Both the position numbers and the translations under genes were made by a program. The notes below the pieces were generated by a model, which ran no database searches, was not told where the DNA came from, and was given only the letters and a program-made list of their open reading frames with translations. Of a stretch of 32,734 nt of DNA, positions 25,439 through 32,734 are shown piece after piece. Within the stretch, counting starts at the first letter, position 1; every line of letters starts with the position of its first letter. The stretch is from Acidimicrobiia bacterium (GTDB lineage: Bacteria; Actinomycetota; Acidimicrobiia; IMCC26256; JAENVU01), in NCBI GenBank assembly GCA_025361725.1, contig JANYJV010000094.1, forward strand, positions 1-32,734, read 5' to 3'.

Positions 25439-27064
25439 TCACGGTGTGGGCCCGGACCCGGCGCGGGCGAGGAGTTCGGCGGCGTGACCGCGAGCGTGAT
25501 CGGACTGTTCGACTCCCGCCAACATCCGAGACAACTCGGTCACCCGATCCTCCCCGTCCACCACGCCGGCGCCGGCCACGGTGCGTCCGTCGGCGTCGCC
25601 CTTCCGTACCACCACCTGCGTCTGCGCACAGGCCGCGACCTGGGCCAAGTGGGTCACGCAGAGTACCTGGGTCTCCTGCGCCAGTGCCGCCAGGGCCCGG
25701 CCGACGGCCGCCCCCGCCTCCCCACCGACTCCCGCGTCCACCTCGTCGAACACCAACGCTCGCCCTGGAGGGACGGCACCGGATGACTGCGCGGCCACGC
25801 GCACTGCGAGCAAGGCACGGGACCGCTCTCCGCCGGATGCCACTTTGGCCAGCGGTCCCGGCGGCTCGCCCGGGTTCGCGGCGAGCAGCATCGTGACCTC
25901 GTCGGCGCCATCGTCGACCATCGATCCGGGGTTGACTTCCATCCCGATCGACGCGCCGGACATTGCCAACTCCCGAAGCTGCGCCGTGACCGCCTCGGCG
26001 AATGGGCCGGCGGCGTGTGTCCGCACCGCGCGCAGGTCGGCGGCGGCCACGTCGACCATTTCCTGGGCCGCGGCGCGCGCCTGCTCCAACTCCGCGACGC
26101 GCGCGTCGTGTCCCCGCAACGTCGCGAGTCGGCTCGTTGCTTCGTCCCGAAACGCGATGACTTCTGCGAGATCCGCGCCGTACTTTCGTCCCAGCTCGCG
26201 GAAGAGCTGACGCCGAGCCCGTACCGCCTCGAGCCGTTCCGGGTTGTCCACGATTCGCTCCTGATGCTCACGCAGGTCATGGGCGAGATCACTCGCCTCC
26301 ACCTGCAAGCCACGCACGCGCGCCTCAACCTCTCGCAGCGACGGGTGATGACTCAACGCCGCGACCGCGTCACCCATGCCCTCAGAGACGCGGCCGTCAA
26401 TCGCCGCGTGCGCCGCGAACAGAGCTTCACGAAGACCCTGAGCATCACCAAGTTGTTGCTCTTCTTCGTCGAGCCGGGCGTCTTCGAGCAGATCGGTCAA
26501 CCCGGCGGCCTTGAGCTCGTCGACCTGGAACTCGAGCAACGAAATCTCTCGTGCGCGCATGCGGGTGTCACCACCGAGCGCGCCGAGCTGCTCGTCCACG
26601 CCCACGAGTTCTCGGCGCGCGGCGCGGTAGGCGGCCAGGGCATCGGCGGCCGGCGCGCCGGCGAACGCGTCCAGAATTCGGCGCTGCGCGGCCGGCTCGA
26701 GCAGGGCCTGGTGAGCGTGCTGCGCGTGCAGGTCGAGCAGATCGGCGGCGCGAACCGCCAGTTCGGCCGCGGTGGCCAAACGCCCGTCCACGTACGCCCG
26801 GCTCCGACCCACGGCCGGCACCACCCGCGCCAACACCATCTCTTCGCCGTCCGGACCTTCGAACCGGCCCTCGACGCGCGCCTCGGCGGCACCGTCGCGC
26901 ACGATGCCGGCATCGGCCCGCTCGCCGGCGAGGAGTGCGAGCGCGCCGGTCACGAGCGTCTTGCCCGCGCCGGTCTCTCCCGTGATCGCAGTGAGACCCG
27001 GCCCCACGAGCAGGTGGAGTTCGTCGATGATCCCGAGGTCCGTGATGCGAAGTTCGAGCAGCAT
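25439..27064 (-). CDS. recN: DNA repair protein RecN
   Basis: The 541-residue SMC-like ATPase acts in double-strand-break repair. Walker A GETGAGKT is at residues 29-36. A coiled-coil middle (LLEFQVDELKAAG through HQERIVDNPERLEAVRARR) follows. The ABC signature KVASGGERSRALLAVRV and Walker B ALVFDEVDAGVGG lie near residue 440. The frame is open upstream, but ATG 27064 is set by the conserved N-terminus LLELRITDLGIID and the TGATG overlap with the nadK stop. The nadK-recN-steA-mctB order is that of Rv1695-Rv1698. Confidence 0.97.
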   Translation of the reverse strand: MLLELRITDLGIIDELHLLVGPGLTAITGETGAGKTLVTGALALLAGERADAGIVRDGAAEARVEGRFEGPDGEEMVLARVVPAVGRSRAYVDGRLATAAELAVRAADLLDLHAQHAHQALLEPAAQRRILDAFAGAPAADALAAYRAARRELVGVDEQLGALGGDTRMRAREISLLEFQVDELKAAGLTDLLEDARLDEEEQQLGDAQGLREALFAAHAAIDGRVSEGMGDAVAALSHHPSLREVEARVRGLQVEASDLAHDLREHQERIVDNPERLEAVRARRQLFRELGRKYGADLAEVIAFRDEATSRLATLRGHDARVAELEQARAAAQEMVDVAAADLRAVRTHAAGPFAEAVTAQLRELAMSGASIGMEVNPGSMVDDGADEVTMLLAANPGEPPGPLAKVASGGERSRALLAVRVAAQSSGAVPPGRALVFDEVDAGVGGEAGAAVGRALAALAQETQVLCVTHLAQVAACAQTQVVVRKGDADGRTVAGAGVVDGEDRVTELSRMLAGVEQSDHARGHAAELLARAGSGPTP

Positions 27065-27906
27065 CAGCGATCGGCCAAACCGAACTTGGCCTTCAAGATC
27101 TGGTGGAAGTCGCGCGGAGCGAAGGTGATGATGCGCGCCGGGTCCGGTGCAGCGGTACAGGAGATCGTCGTGCCGGCCTCCACCTCGCCGAGTTCCCGAC
27201 CGTCGATCGTCAGAATGGCCGGCCGATCCGTGACGTGCAAGACCAGTTCCTCGTCGTCGGCGAGCACGAGCGTGCGGTCGAACAGCATGTGCGGCGACAC
27301 CGGCGTCATCAGGAAACACGCGAGGCGTGGCGACACGATCGGACCACCCGCCGAAAACGAATACGCCGTCGATCCGGTGGGCGTCGCCACGATCACACCG
27401 TCGGCGGCGTAACTGGTGAACGGCGCGCCATTGATGACCACCTCGAAGCGCACCAACCGGCCTGCGTTCGGTTTCTCCAGCACCACTTCGTTCAGCGCCG
27501 CCCAGGTCCCGCCGGCGGATCCGATCGATTGCACCTCGACGGAGAGCATGGTGCGTTCACTGATCGCGAAGTCGCCGGCATGCAGCCGGACCAGAACCGC
27601 TTCGAGGGCCTCGGGTTCGATCTCGGTGAGGTAGCCCATCTGGCCGCAGTTGACGCCCAAGATGGGAACGCCGCGCGCGGCCACCAACGCGACCGTTCGC
27701 AGCATCGTGCCGTCGCCACCGAAGGACAACACGGCGTCGAAGTCCCCGGCCATCGCCCCCGGCGGCGCATCCACCTCCGGTCCCGCTTCCACCAGGGTGG
27801 TCACGATGTCGTGGTCCTTGCACCAGGCGACGGTCCGGGCCGCCAACTCGTGGGCTTCGACCCGGTCCGGGTGCGCAATCAGTCCGAGTCGACGGATCGG
27901 TTTCAC
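27064..27906 (-). CDS. nadK: NAD kinase
   Basis: The 280-residue enzyme phosphorylates NAD to NADP. It has the GGDGT motif (residues 63-67), the NE pair in ALNEVVLEK and ATPTGSTAYSFSAGGP. Length is normal. The GTG start at 27906 overlaps the tlyA stop as GTGA, and the stop overlaps the recN start as TGATG, so three genes are tightly coupled. Confidence 0.97.
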   Translation of the reverse strand: MKPIRRLGLIAHPDRVEAHELAARTVAWCKDHDIVTTLVEAGPEVDAPPGAMAGDFDAVLSFGGDGTMLRTVALVAARGVPILGVNCGQMGYLTEIEPEALEAVLVRLHAGDFAISERTMLSVEVQSIGSAGGTWAALNEVVLEKPNAGRLVRFEVVINGAPFTSYAADGVIVATPTGSTAYSFSAGGPIVSPRLACFLMTPVSPHMLFDRTLVLADDEELVLHVTDRPAILTIDGRELGEVEAGTTISCTAAPDPARIITFAPRDFHQILKAKFGLADR

Positions 27907-28694
27907 AGCGTCTCCTCGTCCGTCACTGCGTCGAGCCGGTCGGTACCGACCACCGCGCTCGAATGACCGGCCTTGAAAACTGAAGCGAGAAACTCGACGT
28001 TGCCATCGGCACCTTTCAACGGCGACCGGATGACATCCACCACGACCAGATCATTCATGGCCAGCCCGGCGACGACTTCACCGAGGACGTCGCGATGCAC
28101 CGCGCGTTCTCGGATGACGCCACCGCGTCCGACCCGGGCGCGCCCGGCTTCGAACTGTGGCTTCACGAGCAGGACCAGCTGCGCGTCGATGGTGGTCAGG
28201 CGGGCGAGCGCGGGTGCGACGGCGATCAACGAGATGAACGACAGGTCCGCAACGGCGCAGTCGGCCGGACCTCCCGGCAGCGCCTCGAGACCACGCACGT
28301 TGGTTCGCTCCATGACCTCGACGCGCGGGTCGGACCGGATCGTCCACGCCAACTGCCCATGACCGACGTCGACCGCGACGACCGCTGCCGCGCCACGCTG
28401 CAAGACGCAGTCGGTGAATCCACCGGTGGACGCGCCGGCATCCAAAACCCTTCGACCCGCAACGTCAATCGACCAGTACGTGAGCGCAGCATCGAGCTTC
28501 TCGCCACCGCGCGACACGAATCGGGCCGGAGTGCCGGCCACCGCGACGGGCTCGTCGGGTGCCACCTGCCGAGCTGGCGTCGTCGCGGGCGCGCCACCGA
28601 CCGTCACCAGACCGGCACCGATGGCTTCGACTGCCCGCGCGCGACTCGGAACGAGTCCGCGCCGGACCAGCTCCGTGTCGAGCCGCCGACGCAA
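27903..28694 (-). CDS. tlyA: TlyA-family rRNA 2'-O-methyltransferase
   Basis: About 263 residues. An N-terminal S4 domain (RRRLDTELVRRGLVPSRARA) is followed by a Rossmann methyltransferase with the SAM motif VLDAGASTGGFTDC, ADLSFISL and LLVKPQFEAGR. Mycobacterial TlyA methylates 16S C1409 and 23S C1920, which underlies capreomycin sensitivity. The target set here is inferred. The frame is open far upstream with low-complexity Arg/Pro, which is only the complement frame of the phasin-like tail. TTG 28694 directly precedes the S4 domain and lies 7 nt past the upstream stop, so a TTG start is likely. No good Shine-Dalgarno sequence is seen. Confidence 0.92.
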   Translation of the reverse strand: MRRRLDTELVRRGLVPSRARAVEAIGAGLVTVGGAPATTPARQVAPDEPVAVAGTPARFVSRGGEKLDAALTYWSIDVAGRRVLDAGASTGGFTDCVLQRGAAAVVAVDVGHGQLAWTIRSDPRVEVMERTNVRGLEALPGGPADCAVADLSFISLIAVAPALARLTTIDAQLVLLVKPQFEAGRARVGRGGVIRERAVHRDVLGEVVAGLAMNDLVVVDVIRSPLKGADGNVEFLASVFKAGHSSAVVGTDRLDAVTDEETL

Positions 28695-28701
28695 GAGCCG
28701 G

Positions 28702-29166
28702 TTACGACACCCGCGCCGCGGGTGCCGTCTGCTTGGCGGTCGTCTTCTTCGTTGAAGCCTTCTTGGCGACGGTCTTCTTCGCCGCAGTTTTCTTGGCGGC
28801 GGTCTTCTTCGCGACGGTCTTCTTGGCCGGCGACTTCTTCGCGGTGGCCTTCGTCGGGCGAGCCGCGCTCGTCCCACCGGAGGTGACACGGGACAACTTG
28901 GCCTCGAGTCGAGCGAGATCTTCTCTGGTCGCGATGCCGAGGGTCTTGACCTGGCGCCCGATCTCTTGACGCACCACTTCGACGATCGAGTCGCTGCGCC
29001 GCCGGCTCTCCTCGACGAGGTCGTCGACGAAGCCTTGGACCTGGCTCTGGGCGAGATGGCCCTGAGATACCAGTTCCTTGGCCCGGCTCCGGGCCTGGGT
29101 TTGGGTGATGGCGACGAACTCGACGCCCGCGCTCAGATACTTGGCCCAATCGGGGGTTTGCGGCAT
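28702..29166 (-). CDS. Phasin-like coiled-coil protein with histone-H1-like AKKT tail
   Basis: 154 residues. Residues 1-95 are helical and heptad-like (QARSRAKELVSQGHLAQSQV through REDLARLEAKL), resembling phasin/PhaF-type proteins. Residues 106-145 are a basic repeat of about five AKKT/AKKS units. Such tails in PhaF, HupB and histone-H1-like proteins bind DNA. The start ATG 29166 has AGGAG 7 nt upstream, which rules out the longer frame. It sits between the HAD gene and tlyA. A polyester-granule or nucleoid role is possible, but no pha gene is nearby and the function is not known. Confidence 0.78.
   Translation of the reverse strand: MPQTPDWAKYLSAGVEFVAITQTQARSRAKELVSQGHLAQSQVQGFVDDLVEESRRRSDSIVEVVRQEIGRQVKTLGIATREDLARLEAKLSRVTSGGTSAARPTKATAKKSPAKKTVAKKTAAKKTAAKKTVAKKASTKKTTAKQTAPAARVS
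28732..28851 (-). repeat. In-frame tandem repeats coding AKKT units
   Basis: About five degenerate copies of a 15-bp unit, each coding (S/T)(P/V/A)AKK and seen on the plus strand as CTTCTTGGCGGCGGT-like blocks. They form the basic tail of the phasin-like protein. Copy number may vary between strains. Confidence 0.7.
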
Positions 29167-29214
29167 GCCATTACTCCTGGAAAAAGGGTCCCTCACGGTA
29201 GCTCCCGCCACCAG

Positions 29215-30042
29215 TCAGCCAGGGTATTCGACCAGCCCGTCGACCAAGCTCGCCAGGTCCTCGCCGACCCACGCCGGCGCGGGGTCGGTCGGGACCGGTT
29301 CGCTCGGGTCGTGACCACCGATCCCGGAGAGGACCATGGCGTAGGGCCACTCGAGTCGCGCGGCCAGCACGCCGTCGGTCGACGGGCGATCACCGACCAT
29401 CACACCGCTGGTCCCGAGGCGTGCTCGCACCAACGCAACCGTGGCGCGTTCCGGTTTGCCCGCGACGGCGGGCTGAGCGCCCGAGGCAGTCGCCACCGCC
29501 GCGACGATCGAACCCGCACCCGGCAGGACGCGGTCGGCACCGGGATAGGTCGCGTCGAGATTGGTGGCTACGAACCGCGCGCCGCGCCGGATTGCATCGG
29601 CGGCGCGGTCAAGCCGGTCGAAGTCGAACTCACGATGGAATCCGACCACCACCGCGGCGACTTCGCCGCGATCGGGCCCACCAGCATCCACGGCCGCATA
29701 CCCCGCCAACTCCAGCGCCTCCACCACCCCGGGACCGGCACACGTCAGCACGCGCGCACCGGGTTCCAGGTCCTCGCTGACGAGTTCGGCCGCCGCTTGG
29801 GCGCTGGAAAGCACATCGGCCGCGGCCGCGTCCACGCCGATGGATCCCAGCTTCGAAACGACGTCGGCTACCCGGAGGCTGGAGTTGTTGGTCAGGAATG
29901 CCACCCGACGACCGGCCGCACGCAGCGCGCCGACCGCGTCGGCCGACCCGGCAATCGCGATCTCGCCCCGCCACAGGACACCGTCGAGATCACAGACGAT
30001 CACCGGTCCGGCAGCCGCGTCTCGTCCGTCACCGGTCGTCAC
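29215..30042 (-). CDS. HAD-superfamily (subfamily IIA) sugar-phosphatase-like hydrolase
   Basis: About 275 residues, of the NagD/PgpH-like class. DLDGVLWRG begins at residue 18 (nucleophile D18, acid D20). NNSSLR is motif II, the C2 cap lies in the middle, GKPERATVAL is motif III and MVGDRPSTDG is the metal site. Rv1692, its likely homologue, acts on glycerol phosphate in lipid recycling. That substrate is inferred here. GTG 30042 is chosen over the longer frame because AAAGGA lies 8 nt before it. It heads the minus-strand run to the GT4-like gene and is divergent from the DUF1015 gene. Confidence 0.88.
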   Translation of the reverse strand: MTTGDGRDAAAGPVIVCDLDGVLWRGEIAIAGSADAVGALRAAGRRVAFLTNNSSLRVADVVSKLGSIGVDAAAADVLSSAQAAAELVSEDLEPGARVLTCAGPGVVEALELAGYAAVDAGGPDRGEVAAVVVGFHREFDFDRLDRAADAIRRGARFVATNLDATYPGADRVLPGAGSIVAAVATASGAQPAVAGKPERATVALVRARLGTSGVMVGDRPSTDGVLAARLEWPYAMVLSGIGGHDPSEPVPTDPAPAWVGEDLASLVDGLVEYPG

Positions 30043-30133
30043 AGTACGAGTCCTTTCGGTGGGAGCCGCCCGGGTACCCGACGCCCCGTGGCGGTCGTGA
30101 CACAATCGCCCGACCGACCCGGAGGCCAAGACC

Positions 30134-31354
30134 GTGCCCGAGTTCCGCCCGTTTCGGGGCATCCGTTACCGCCGCGATGATCTCGACGCGGTGACCGCCC
30201 CACCCTATGACGTCATCGATCCGGATCAGCGCGACGCGCTCGCGGAGCGGTCCGAACACAACTCGGTGCGGCTGATCCTGCCCGGCGAGGGCGACGGCTA
30301 CGCACGCGCCGCCGAACTGTTGCACACGTGGGAAACCCACGGCGTCCTCGCGCAGGACGACCAGCCGGCCTTCTACTCGTACCGCATGACCTTCGTGGAC
30401 GACACCGGGCATCGTCGCAGCAGCGTCGGTGTCCTGGGTGGCCTCGTCACGCCCCGCGCGTCCGGTGAGGGCGACGTCCTCCCCCACGAGCGCACTCTCC
30501 CGAAGGCGAAGAGCGACCGGCTCGCGCTGTTGCGCGCAACACGCGTGAACCTCGACCCGATCTGGGGACTGACACCAGTCACCGGCCTGGCCGCAATCGC
30601 CGGTCGCGCCGTGCACCTCGCGCGCACGATCGACGATGACGGCGTCGTCCACGAGCTCGGTGCCATCACGGACCCGGACTCGATCACCGCGATCCAAGCC
30701 ATCGTCGGTGATGCCCCGATCGTGTTGGCCGACGGTCACCACCGCTTCGAGACTGCCATCGCGTATCGCGAAGAACGTCGGGCCGCCGGCGTCGTCGAGT
30801 CGGGTGACGACGCGGTGATGTGTCTCATCGTCGAGCTCGCCGAAGAACACCTCTGGGTCCAACCCATTCACCGCGTGATCCGTGGCGTGCGCTCCGCCAC
30901 CGGTCTCCGACTCTCACTCGCGCGTCGATTTCGTATCGTCGACGCCGCACCGAATACTCCCGATGGCGTCAAACACCTCATGGCAACGCTCCGCACGAAG
31001 GGCGGCGTCGGGCTCGTCGACGGCGAAGGCCTCGCGAGACTCGTGGCTGATTCGGATGACCTCGAGACCGCACGCGCCCAACTCGATCCCGCACTCACCG
31101 AGGTACCGTCCGCGTGGTTCGAGGTCGTCGCCGGCGACGCGTTGGAGGACCTGGACATCACCTACCGGCACGACGCCGTCGCGATTGCGCAGATGGTTGT
31201 CTCCGGTACCGCCGACGCCGCGATCCTCCTCTCGCCGGTGACGGTGGAGCAGATCCGCGCGGCCGCCAAGGCGCGCGTCCGGATGCCGCAGAAGACCACT
31301 TTCTTTGCGCCCAAGCCGCGCACCGGCCTGGTCTTCCGCAGCCTCGACGAGTAA
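30134..31354 (+). CDS. DUF1015 family protein
   Basis: The 406-residue protein matches the DUF1015 family. The start FRPFRGIRY, then APPYDVID and LPGE, is typical of its N-terminus. VLPHERTLPKAKSDRL and the strongly conserved ADGHHRFETA (near residue 200) are family marks, as is a C-terminal MPQKTTFFAPKPRTGLVFR. The family is related to ParB/sulfiredoxin-like folds and some members are proposed to be serine kinases. I would not assign a reaction. GTG 30134 is set by GGAGG 8 nt upstream. Confidence 0.9.
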   Translation: MPEFRPFRGIRYRRDDLDAVTAPPYDVIDPDQRDALAERSEHNSVRLILPGEGDGYARAAELLHTWETHGVLAQDDQPAFYSYRMTFVDDTGHRRSSVGVLGGLVTPRASGEGDVLPHERTLPKAKSDRLALLRATRVNLDPIWGLTPVTGLAAIAGRAVHLARTIDDDGVVHELGAITDPDSITAIQAIVGDAPIVLADGHHRFETAIAYREERRAAGVVESGDDAVMCLIVELAEEHLWVQPIHRVIRGVRSATGLRLSLARRFRIVDAAPNTPDGVKHLMATLRTKGGVGLVDGEGLARLVADSDDLETARAQLDPALTEVPSAWFEVVAGDALEDLDITYRHDAVAIAQMVVSGTADAAILLSPVTVEQIRAAAKARVRMPQKTTFFAPKPRTGLVFRSLDE

Positions 31355-31370
31355 CGACGTCGGGCACGCC

Positions 31371-32150
31371 TCAGCGGCGGGTCTGCTTTCGATTCCAACC
31401 GATCCGAGCGACATCACGGAACGCATCGAGTCCGCCACGCAGGCTCATCCCCGATCCGGACACATCTCGCCACGCGTGCAACGGAACTTCGAGGAGTTGC
31501 TCGGGCCGGACGGCCGGTGCCCCGGTCCCACCGCGCAGCAACCGGTCGAGGAGTTCCACATCGAAGGCCCAACGCGATCGAAACGGTTCTTTGACGGCGG
31601 CGCGCAACGCAGCGGAGGAGCGAAACACTTTCGCCCCGCATTGGGTGTCATAGACCTGCACCCCCAACGCGGTCGAGGCCGCCGACGCAAACAGACGCCC
31701 TGCGTAGTGGCGAAGCGGGCGCCGTTCGATCGCGGTTCCGAGCATGGCAACGCGCGCACCGAGTACACACTCGACGTCGGGATGCGCGGCGAGCGCAGCC
31801 ACCAGGCGCAGGAGTTCTTCGGGCGGTGTCGCGAGGTCGCCGTCGTAGTAGCCGATCAGTCGGGCTGAACTTTCGAGTGCATCGAGCATCCCGAGCCGCA
31901 CCGCTTCGGCCTTTCCCTGATTCGTCTCGAGCGCCATGACCTCAACGTCGCTGCTCGCCTCTGCCAGCCCCTGCAGTACCGCCGCGGTCGCGTCGGTCGA
32001 ACCGTCGTTGACGAACAGGAGCCGAACCGAAGGTTCGGCCGCGAGCGCGAGCAACGCGTCACGATCGAGGCGTTGCGCTTCGTTGTAACAGGGGATCACG
32101 ATGGTGGCGACAGATTCGGACACCACGCCGCTCGCCTCGAGGTCGGTCAC
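31371..32150 (-). CDS. GT2 family glycosyltransferase, dolichol/polyprenyl-phosphate glycosyltransferase-like
   Basis: About 259 residues. The GT-A fold has ATIVIPCYNEAQR, VNDGSTD, a DxD-type YYDGDLATPPEELL and DTQCGAKVFR. The last resembles polyprenyl-phosphate-glucose synthases of the ALG5 type. It probably charges a lipid carrier with a sugar, which could feed the GT-C enzyme at 20898, though that pairing is inference. There is no membrane tail. GTG 32150 overlaps the methyltransferase stop as GTGA. GTG 32126, with GAGG 8 nt upstream, is a strong alternative start. Confidence 0.87.
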   Translation of the reverse strand: MTDLEASGVVSESVATIVIPCYNEAQRLDRDALLALAAEPSVRLLFVNDGSTDATAAVLQGLAEASSDVEVMALETNQGKAEAVRLGMLDALESSARLIGYYDGDLATPPEELLRLVAALAAHPDVECVLGARVAMLGTAIERRPLRHYAGRLFASAASTALGVQVYDTQCGAKVFRSSAALRAAVKEPFRSRWAFDVELLDRLLRGGTGAPAVRPEQLLEVPLHAWRDVSGSGMSLRGGLDAFRDVARIGWNRKQTRR

Positions 32151-32734
32151 GTTCGCCGGGTACCGAGCACCCAACAGGACAACCCGGGAAGCGGCAGGCG
32201 CCGACCGGAGAGCACGCGACCCATGGCGGCATCGGCCGACAGCGCGGCGACGATCGCTCGCGTCTTCATCGGGCCGCCGGACCACGCCCCCACACCGGTC
32301 CAGTTCGGGTCCGGATTGGAAACCCGCTCGCGCAGCTTCGTGAGCCCCCGCGCGCCGAGCAACGAAGCGAACAGCCCCCCGTGCGCCACCACCTGCAGTC
32401 CGGCGCCTTCCGCCACCGCGCGCAACTGCGTCGGCGTGTAGCGGCGGAAGTGACCGAGTGCGGTGTCATGGGTCGAGAACAGCGACTGGTACGCGGGGAC
32501 GCTGATGAGCACCACACCGTCGGGTTCGAGCAGATCGTCGACGACTCCGTTGAGGAACTCGTGGTCGTCCTCGACGTGTTCGATCACGTCCAGCAACGTG
32601 ATGCGCTCGAACTGTTGCGTCGGTCGTTCGGCGGCGAGCACCACTCGGCCGCCCGCGGCGTCGAGCGCGCCCACATCATCAGGCGCGTAGTTGATGTCCC
32701 ATGCGGTAATCGATGCATCGGCGGGCAAGCGCGC
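32147..32734 (-). CDS. SAM-dependent methyltransferase (5' end beyond the window)
   Basis: The visible 195 residues are a class I methyltransferase missing its N-terminus, including the GxGxG SAM motif. DINY(A)PDDV is the acidic-loop region, ITLLDVIEHVEDD matches the Methyltransf_11/12 motif, and GVVLISVPAYQSLFSTHDTALGHFRRYTPTQL is typical of the family. The substrate is unknown. Its stop overlaps the GT2 start, so the pair likely acts in the same surface-glycan or lipid pathway. The gene runs off the right edge in frame. Confidence 0.85.
   Translation of the reverse strand, partial: ARLPADASITAWDINYAPDDVGALDAAGGRVVLAAERPTQQFERITLLDVIEHVEDDHEFLNGVVDDLLEPDGVVLISVPAYQSLFSTHDTALGHFRRYTPTQLRAVAEGAGLQVVAHGGLFASLLGARGLTKLRERVSNPDPNWTGVGAWSGGPMKTRAIVAALSADAAMGRVLSGRRLPLPGLSCWVLGTRRT

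Noticed and set aside
28732-28851. Tandem 15-bp blocks considered as a CRISPR-like or minisatellite array
   Set aside because: The blocks are contiguous, without spacers and in frame, and they code for the AKKT tail. They are a protein repeat, not a CRISPR.
28695-28889. Upstream extension of tlyA encoding an Arg/Pro-rich N-terminus
   Set aside because: The extension is an alternative frame of the AKKT repeat region of the preceding gene. The TlyA S4 domain begins right at TTG 28694.

Overview
The window is GC-rich, densely coded chromosomal DNA with the codon bias of a high-GC actinobacterium. The core gene order (der … cmk, rluB, scpB, scpA … xerD, pyrG … mctB/steA, recN, nadK, tlyA, HAD) matches, as I recall it, the Mycobacterium tuberculosis segment Rv1713 back to Rv1692. 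The family identities and the added DUF512-der and trpS/HD/M50 blocks suggest a deep-branching actinobacterium, possibly of the Acidimicrobiia. That class is inference. I see no insertion sequence, prophage, CRISPR array or rRNA.

Layout. (1) 1-454: a tRNA-Pro(GGG), then a gene-poor stretch holding a long, nearly perfect inverted repeat. (2) 454-3140, minus: HMG-CoA lyase, acyl-CoA carboxylase beta chain and a zinc-ribbon membrane miniprotein. (3) 3141-5004: a decayed patch with a YceI-like gene remnant, then a carotenoid-oxygenase gene carrying an in-frame stop and a +1 frameshift near its 5' end. (4) 5018-7770, minus: a PDZ/radical-SAM DUF512 protein overlapping the ribosome-assembly GTPase Der. 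ispH diverges from it. (5) 8895-15329, minus: an eight-gene, mostly overlapping run scpA-scpB-rluB-aroH-tyrA-aroA-cmk-plsC, linking chromosome segregation, rRNA modification, aromatic amino acids, CMP kinase and phospholipid acylation. trpS diverges from it. (6) 16426-20615, minus: pyrG-xerD-DksA-like zinc finger-site-2-protease homologue-HD protein. (7) 20898-22370, plus: a lone membrane glycosyltransferase whose 3' end overlaps the next operon by 35 bp. (8) 22336-30042, minus: HAD phosphatase, phasin-like protein with a histone-H1-like tail, tlyA, nadK, recN, steA, mctB and a GT4-like membrane protein. (9) 30134-end: a DUF1015 gene (plus), then a GT2 glycosyltransferase and a truncated methyltransferase (minus).

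Expression signals. Several transcription-unit heads lack a Shine-Dalgarno sequence and instead carry a TANNNT hexamer 6-8 nt before the start codon (HMG-CoA lyase, DUF512, ispH, scpA, trpS, and perhaps aroH and the DksA-like gene). This is the signature of leaderless transcription. Other genes have clear Shine-Dalgarno sites or stop/start overlaps of the GTGA, ATGA or TGATG type.

Most of the window is well-known housekeeping. The items most worth a second look are the decayed carotenoid-oxygenase/YceI patch, the inverted repeats, the leaderless promoter pattern, the SteA-MctB-GT4 set, the AroA active-site loop variant and the phasin-like protein with a histone-like tail.
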